A DNA stretch of 64,000 nucleotides from Weimeria sp002480925 (GTDB taxonomy: Bacteria > Bacillota > Clostridia > Lachnospirales > Lachnospiraceae): contig NZ_JBQHVU010000006.1 in the NCBI RefSeq assembly GCF_052064335.1, positions 62,001 through 126,000 of the forward strand, written 5' to 3'. The notes under the pieces are model-generated. The model was not told where the DNA came from. It searched no databases and saw nothing but the letters and a program-made list of their open reading frames with translations. The position numbers and the translations under genes were made by a program. Positions 58,961 through 64,000 of the stretch are shown here, piece after piece; positions within the stretch are counted from its first letter, which is position 1, and each line of letters starts with the position of its first letter.

Positions 58961-60391
58961 CTACTTCACCAACCTATCACAATATGGAAAGAGTTCCTCT
59001 ATCTTTGCAACAATACGACGCTGTTCCTGAAGTGGCGGTAAAGGTATACATATGCGGTGCAACGCATTTGCTGATAAACCTTTTATTCCAATTCCCCTTC
59101 CAGAAATACTTCCGGTTAACTTCAAAAACATCATTACATAATAAAAGTATTTAATGCACACATCAACATAGGGTCTTAGTTTGTGTATATGATTCTGTAT
59201 ACAATAACTCTCTTGTAAATTCCAAATCGCACTTCTTCCGACATCTCCCCCTTCAAGCACGAGCAAATCCCCGTATTTTACTGAGTATTTATCTATTTCA
59301 TCTTCTGTGTAATACATTTCTTTCAGATTATCGAGTTCAAAATGATCCCAATATACATTTGATGTTGTAATGTATTTGTGTTTTGTTCCATTTGTATTCT
59401 TTGCGTTAAGTGCTTTTCCAGCCGTATGAGAAAAAACATCCCCTAAATAACACCACTTCCAACTCTCAGGAATATCAAACGGAATCTTATCAATGGTAAG
59501 CTCTGCAAGAGGCTTCTCTTTCTTTATTTTTCCTTCCTTTATCAGCCTCTGCTTTTCTTCCTGTATCTGCTGATAGAGTTCTTCAGCTGTTCCTTCTTCC
59601 GGTCTCTGTTCCACCAATTTGCCCTGAATAGCATATTGCAGGATTGACTTCTTCATATCCTCCGGGAACTTAGCGTTAAACTGTTCCAGCTTCTCATAAG
59701 CCTCGGCATAGCGGTCAACATACGGAAGAAGTTCCTCTATCTTAGCAACGATACGATGCATTTCCTCAAGTGGGGCTAATGGAATCAGAAGATTTTCAAT
59801 ACTTTTGCTGTTTAACGTCTTACCTTTAATGGCATTTTTGCTTTTCCCCCACTGAGTAACAATCGGAAGAATATAAAACAAATAATCCCTAAAGTATTCG
59901 TTTTTATCTACATACGGAAAGATAGAAATTATAGCTTCGTTATGGAGCGCATCTATGTCAAGGATGGATGTTCTTCCTACCGTAAGCTTAAAGCTCATCA
60001 ACAAGGTTCCAGCCTTTGAAATTGCACCAAACATTTCCTCTAAGGCTTTTTGAGATACCCTTTCCTTAGTTTCAATAACATGACCATAATCAGTCATATC
60101 AGATATAGAAACCCAAGGTATATCATCTCCCCACCAAACATCCTCAGCTCTTGGAGGAGTCTTTCCCATTGAACAATCGGCTATTTCACCAAATCTACAC
60201 CATCTCCATGATGACGGTATTTCAAATGGAATATCATCATCTTGAATCGGAACTACATTTTTATCTTTTTTTGCAATTTTAAGGATATCATCAAATAAAT
60301 CATTCGCTGTACCTTCAGACTCTCTCTGTTCCACCAATTTCCCTTGCATGGCGTAATGAAATATACTGATTTTTAATTCTTCTGGTGTCAT
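58961..60391 (-). CDS. hsdS: type I restriction-modification specificity subunit HsdS
   Basis: 476 residues with the two-repeat plan of HsdS: target recognition domain 1 begins IPFEIPSSWRWCRFGEIADC, domain 2 begins IPFDIPESWKWCYLGDVFSH. Each ends in the conserved helix PLEEMHRIVAKIEELLPYVDR and PLQEQRRIVAKIEELFPYCDR, and both are preceded by LQYAIQGKLVEQR-type spacers. It sets DNA sequence recognition. Overlaps hsdM by 4 bases. Confidence 0.93.
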   Translation of the reverse strand: MTPEELKISIFHYAMQGKLVEQRESEGTANDLFDDILKIAKKDKNVVPIQDDDIPFEIPSSWRWCRFGEIADCSMGKTPPRAEDVWWGDDIPWVSISDMTDYGHVIETKERVSQKALEEMFGAISKAGTLLMSFKLTVGRTSILDIDALHNEAIISIFPYVDKNEYFRDYLFYILPIVTQWGKSKNAIKGKTLNSKSIENLLIPLAPLEEMHRIVAKIEELLPYVDRYAEAYEKLEQFNAKFPEDMKKSILQYAIQGKLVEQRPEEGTAEELYQQIQEEKQRLIKEGKIKKEKPLAELTIDKIPFDIPESWKWCYLGDVFSHTAGKALNAKNTNGTKHKYITTSNVYWDHFELDNLKEMYYTEDEIDKYSVKYGDLLVLEGGDVGRSAIWNLQESYCIQNHIHKLRPYVDVCIKYFYYVMMFLKLTGSISGRGIGIKGLSANALHRICIPLPPLQEQRRIVAKIEELFPYCDRLVK

Positions 60392-61869
60392 TCTTCAACA
60401 CCTCCCGGTAGTAACGCTTCAAGTTCAGCAAGAACCTTATCAATCTCGGCATTGAGTGTAGATCTCTTCTCTTGATAATTTCTAATAGTATCAAGCGGAT
60501 CCAACACTTCTTCCTCTTCATGAGGGTATCCGCAAAGATCAATATTGCAACCCTGATCCTTCAATAGAAAATCTTTTGTATAACATTTTGCTTTTGGACC
60601 GTCTTCCAGCTCTATCGGTTTTCTGTCATTCCACCAAGCGATACAATCATCAAAATGCTTCAGCTCCATCGGCTTCGTCTTTGAAAAATGCTTTCGGTCT
60701 GATGGAATATCTACTCTGTAATACCAAGTTTCAGTAGTTGTTTTTGTATTGTCAAAGAATAAAATGTTTGTGGTTATAGGCGTATAAGGGCTAAATACAG
60801 AGCTTGGTAATCTTATTATAGTATGCAGATTAAACTCTGTAAGTAGTTTTGTCTTTATTGCCACCTTTGCATTTTCGAGACCGAAGAGGAATCCGTCAGG
60901 AACAACGACTGCAGCCCTACCGTTCTTCTTCAGACGATACATGATAACAGACATAAAGAGATCCGCTGTCTCAGATGATGCAAGATCATCCGGGAAAAAT
61001 CCCTGTATCGACTTATCCTCATGACCACCGTACGGAGGATTCATCAGAATAACATCGAACTTATCATCATCGGTATAGTCCAACAGATTATGCTTCAGAG
61101 CGTTCATGTGATAGATATTCGGTACGTCGATATCATGCAGGAGCATATTGGTGACGCAAAGGAGGTACGGAAACGGCTTTTTTTCAATACCATAAATACT
61201 ATCGTCAAACTGCTTCTGTGCAGCTGTATCCTTTACTTGCTTATGTAACTGTCCAAGCCATGATGTAATAAAGCCTCCGGTACCACATGCAAAGTCAGCC
61301 ATTTTTTCACCAAGCTTCGGTTTAATCATAAGAGCCATAAAGTCTGTTACGGCACGGGGAGTATAGAACTCACCGGAAGATCCAGCAGCCTGCAAGTCAC
61401 GAAGTATCTCTTCATAAACAAAACCAAACGCATGGCTTTCCTTCACATCATCAAATTCAATCTCATCAATAATATCAATGACCTGACGAAGATATACACC
61501 GTCCTTCATATAGTTGTTGGCATCCTCAAAGGTAGACTTTACAATAGCCTTCTTCACAGGAGTGTCGGGTGTTACGGGCAGTTCCTTTAATGTCGGGAAG
61601 AGTGTATTGTTTACAAAGTTCAGCAGCTTATCTCCGGTCATAGCGTGACCATTATCATCTGCCTGCGCCCAGTTACGCCATCTACATTCTTCAGGGATGA
61701 TGGATATATAGTTATCCTCATTCAATTCCCAGTCGTCTTCTTTCGCATCATAGACTTTTAGGAAGAGCATCCATACCATTTGCTCAATTCTCTGCGCATC
61801 ACCGTTGATACCAGCATCCATACGCATGATGTCTCTAATTCTTTTAATAAAGCCTGACTGCATTGCCAT
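60388..61869 (-). CDS. hsdM: type I restriction-modification methyltransferase HsdM
   Basis: 493 residues. N-terminal helical HsdM_N (QMVWMLFLKVYDAKEDDWEL), SAM motif FACGTGGFITSW near 190 and the N6-adenine catalytic motif NPPYGG near 278. It methylates the recognition site with HsdS to protect host DNA. RBS GGAGAA; its ATG overlaps the stop of the small gene upstream. Confidence 0.94.
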   Translation of the reverse strand: MAMQSGFIKRIRDIMRMDAGINGDAQRIEQMVWMLFLKVYDAKEDDWELNEDNYISIIPEECRWRNWAQADDNGHAMTGDKLLNFVNNTLFPTLKELPVTPDTPVKKAIVKSTFEDANNYMKDGVYLRQVIDIIDEIEFDDVKESHAFGFVYEEILRDLQAAGSSGEFYTPRAVTDFMALMIKPKLGEKMADFACGTGGFITSWLGQLHKQVKDTAAQKQFDDSIYGIEKKPFPYLLCVTNMLLHDIDVPNIYHMNALKHNLLDYTDDDKFDVILMNPPYGGHEDKSIQGFFPDDLASSETADLFMSVIMYRLKKNGRAAVVVPDGFLFGLENAKVAIKTKLLTEFNLHTIIRLPSSVFSPYTPITTNILFFDNTKTTTETWYYRVDIPSDRKHFSKTKPMELKHFDDCIAWWNDRKPIELEDGPKAKCYTKDFLLKDQGCNIDLCGYPHEEEEVLDPLDTIRNYQEKRSTLNAEIDKVLAELEALLPGGVEE

Positions 61870-62207
61870 TATAAGTTTTCTCCATTTTCCAGTAATAATT
61901 TGATAACACCGTCTAATTCATCTTCGGTGATTGATATTTTATAAGGTCTTGTTGCTTCAGAATTTGGAAACACCTCTTTATGATATCTCGCATTAATTCT
62001 GTTAAGATCTTCTTTATCCTTATGGCAGAATAAAACGATACCATTTATTCCATCTCTAGCATCTTCTAGTATCCGAACCGAAGTTTTACTTCCCATAATT
62101 GCATATCGATTATTTTGCTCGAATCTTTTGCTAGAGAATCGTATTCCACAACTTTCCATATAAGCAACCAGTTCTTCAAGGTCCTCCGGCTCATATCTTT
62201 CCTTCAT
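61869..62207 (-). CDS. small unknown protein between hsdR and hsdM
   Basis: 112 residues: EPEDLEELVAYMESCGIRFS, RYAIMGSKTSVRILEDARDG and ISITEDELDGVIKLLLENGE. Acidic, soluble, no recognised domain. TAATG overlaps on both sides show that it is translated in line with hsdR and hsdM. It may modulate restriction or be a cargo gene; nothing in its sequence decides. Confidence 0.6.
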   Translation of the reverse strand: MKERYEPEDLEELVAYMESCGIRFSSKRFEQNNRYAIMGSKTSVRILEDARDGINGIVLFCHKDKEDLNRINARYHKEVFPNSEATRPYKISITEDELDGVIKLLLENGENL

Positions 62208-64000
62208 TATCCCATCTCCACTTCATACAATGTATCTTCTAGATCCCGAACCGCTTGTTCATACTGTACCTTGCCACCGAAGAGTTTCACAATCTTCGCA
62301 GGCTTTCCGTACTTTTCAAAATCAGCCAGGGAAAGAACCTTGATATCTTCAACCTCTGTAATACCCTGATTCATATACTTATCCAAAAGGATTTCCAATA
62401 CCGCACGGGCATCCCCAGAATACTTGGAGAAGAAATCCCGCTTCTTTACATTATTTGCTCTCTCAGCTCTTGTTAGAGGTTTCTGACCGTATGCAACATA
62501 GCAGATGAAGTCAAAATCATCCACATCAGCCATATTCTGATCTTTCTTCAGTGCTTCAAGATCAATTCCCATTTCTGCAAGGGCTTTCCGTATTTCTTCC
62601 TTCTTATCAGATGCCTTCCATTTACGGATAAAGTCTGACAGAGAAGCATACTCACCCTTGATATTTGTTCTTGTATAATCAATAATATCTTCCTGCCGGA
62701 GCAGTCTACCGTTGGCATCATAAACGGATACAGTCTTATTGATAATCTTTACCTGACATCCATCTTTATCAACGATAGGCACACCAAGGTTTTCAGGTGG
62801 ATCAATCGGATCACCACCATAAGGGGGCTTCGGAGGATGAGGTTCCGTACCACCATGATGGAAGTGTTCGTCCTGCTCAATCGGTCCATCCCATTCAGGA
62901 TCCGCAAAGAGTTTTGTAACTCCACGGAAGTCCATAACAGCAAAGTGTGTTTTTCCTTCCTTTTCACGGATACGGGTTCCACGACCGATAATCTGCTTAA
63001 AGGTGGTCATACTCTCGATATACTTATCCAGTACGATAAGCTTTGTCATCTTACAGTCAGCCCCGGTTGAAAGCAGTTCTGATGTCGTTGCAATGACCGG
63101 ATAATCAGATGATACGGAAATAAAGTAATCCAGTTTACTCTTTCCATAGGTATCAGATCCCGTGATACGGACAACGTAATCGGGATTCTCTGCAACCATA
63201 TCATTGTTCAGGTTCACAAGAGCGATACGCATACGCTCAGCAGCATCCTCGGTAGCGCAGAATACGATGGTCTTCTGCATCCTATCCGTACTCTTCAGAT
63301 ACTCTGTAATCTCGTTGGCGACCTCATTGATACGGTCTTCAAGGATAACACCGTTAGGATAATCGAAATCACGGTTATTGTAGATACGGTCTGGAATCTC
63401 ATTACCATACAGATCAGTCTGACCCTTGTATGGTCTCCATCCATCACTGATATCCAAGGTGACATTGATAACTTTAAAAGGCGCAAGGAATCCGTCCTCA
63501 ATACCCTGCTTCAGACTGTATGTATAAACAGGATCCCCAAAGTAATCAATGTTCGACACGGTTTCGCTTTCCTTCGGTGTCGCAGTCATACCGATCTGGG
63601 TTGCCGTACTGAAGTATTCAAGGACTTTACGCCAGTTACTATCTTCCTTGGCGCTTCCACGGTGACACTCATCCACGATGATAAGGTCAAAATATCCCGC
63701 CGGGATCTGTCTGAAGTGTTCCTCATCATTCTGACCTACCATCTGATGATACAGAGCAAAGTTCACCTCATGGGATGATATCTTATTCAGGCAGTCTTTA
63801 TCAGAAAAGTCCACCTTATATATAGTCTTTTCAAGCGGAGCGAAGTCCTGAAGGATACTCTGGTCAACAAGGATGTTTCTGTCGGCAAGGTAAAGGATCC
63901 TCTTCTTTATATCTGACCGGAGCAATCTGTAAACGATCTGGAATGCAGTATATGTCTTTCCTGTACCGGTTGCCATGACAAGAAGAAGTCTCTGCTGACC
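62207..64000 (-). CDS. hsdR: type I restriction endonuclease subunit HsdR (partial, EcoEI-like)
   Basis: C-terminal 597 residues; the 5' part lies right of the window (frame is open through 64000, coding GQQRLLLV before the Met at 63976). Helicase motif I MATGTGKTYTAFQ, DEAH-type IIVDECHRGS, motif III MTATPK, later IGRGTRIREKEGKTHFAVMD. The C-terminal part resembles the EcoEI R subunit end. It is the translocating nuclease subunit; the nuclease domain should be in the missing part. Confidence 0.92.
   Translation of the reverse strand, partial: GQQRLLLVMATGTGKTYTAFQIVYRLLRSDIKKRILYLADRNILVDQSILQDFAPLEKTIYKVDFSDKDCLNKISSHEVNFALYHQMVGQNDEEHFRQIPAGYFDLIIVDECHRGSAKEDSNWRKVLEYFSTATQIGMTATPKESETVSNIDYFGDPVYTYSLKQGIEDGFLAPFKVINVTLDISDGWRPYKGQTDLYGNEIPDRIYNNRDFDYPNGVILEDRINEVANEITEYLKSTDRMQKTIVFCATEDAAERMRIALVNLNNDMVAENPDYVVRITGSDTYGKSKLDYFISVSSDYPVIATTSELLSTGADCKMTKLIVLDKYIESMTTFKQIIGRGTRIREKEGKTHFAVMDFRGVTKLFADPEWDGPIEQDEHFHHGGTEPHPPKPPYGGDPIDPPENLGVPIVDKDGCQVKIINKTVSVYDANGRLLRQEDIIDYTRTNIKGEYASLSDFIRKWKASDKKEEIRKALAEMGIDLEALKKDQNMADVDDFDFICYVAYGQKPLTRAERANNVKKRDFFSKYSGDARAVLEILLDKYMNQGITEVEDIKVLSLADFEKYGKPAKIVKLFGGKVQYEQAVRDLEDTLYEVEMG

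Larger units (their letters stand above)
50757..64000 (+). mobile_element. mobilizable element with family B DNA polymerase, inserted in tadA (right end outside)
   Basis: The tadA frame breaks at about 50757, and from there come polymerase, mobilization genes, a serine recombinase and a type I restriction-modification operon. No chromosomal-type gene appears again before the window ends. The left boundary is set by the loss of tadA sense; the right one and any flanking repeat are not visible. It is possible that the restriction operon lies outside the element. Confidence 0.65.

Noticed and set aside
1..64000. tRNA or rRNA genes
   Set aside because: No cloverleaf with a TTCGA-type T-loop and matching acceptor stem, and no rRNA text, was recognised by eye; a tRNA search program would be decisive.

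Overview
The window looks like the chromosome of an anaerobic Firmicute, most likely a Lachnospiraceae-type gut or rumen Clostridium relative. The signs are strong AGGAGG ribosome-binding sites, sigma-A promoters with 17-base spacers, a Clostridia-style Tad pilus cluster (Flp1, DUF5702 and DUF6382-FHA genes), a secreted type I pullulanase and a large secreted transglutaminase-like protein. All assignments come from reading the sequence; no database was searched.

Layout. (1) 1-9.6 kb: a nitrogen or polyamine-type metabolic island. It holds a PotA-like ABC ATPase, a PII protein, a PotD-like lipoprotein, three paralogues of the ornithine cyclodeaminase/mu-crystallin (tyramine-oxidase-subunit-B-like) family, an iron alcohol dehydrogenase, an APC permease and an AraC regulator. 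Four separate transcription units here begin with the same leader: a small hairpin with an AAxGxx hexaloop that overlaps an intrinsic terminator, the layout expected of an ANTAR antitermination target. (2) 9.6-16.4 kb: small lipoproteins, a Y-family polymerase unit with a possible SOS promoter, a TetR regulator, a PD-(D/E)XK transposase-like nuclease with two extra copies of its C-terminal tail, and many degenerate repeats. (3) 16.6-20.4 kb: a secreted transglutaminase/Ig-repeat protein. (4) 20.6-31.3 kb: a plastic region with an ImmA/IrrE-DUF4411 toxin-antitoxin pair (toxin broken by an amber codon), a DUF234 ATPase, an ISL3 copy nested in an IS66 remnant, an HTH plus ImmA-Fic fusion module, an IS3 element and small genes. 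(5) 31.4-38.3 kb: a surface protein, a structured non-coding stretch, pullulanase and a NifX-like protein. (6) 38.6-50.8 kb: pgi, murG, and a long leftward Tad pilus operon with accessory genes. (7) 50.8-64 kb: a mobilizable element whose left edge cuts tadA. It carries a family B DNA polymerase, a possible oriT, MobC, a MOBP relaxase, an overlapping coiled-coil membrane gene, a small serine recombinase and a type I restriction-modification operon with two extra genes. Its right end lies beyond the window.

How the genes work together. In the first island, uptake (ABC binding protein, ATPase, APC permease), nitrogen sensing (PII) and redox steps on an amine- or imine-type compound (three OCD-like proteins, Fe-ADH) appear to be co-controlled by leader RNA attenuation; the substrate is not known. 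The Tad operon would normally build a type IVb pilus but lacks the N-terminal part of its motor ATPase here. The strongest candidates for something undescribed are the shared leader elements of the first island and the polymerase-relaxase element inserted in tadA.
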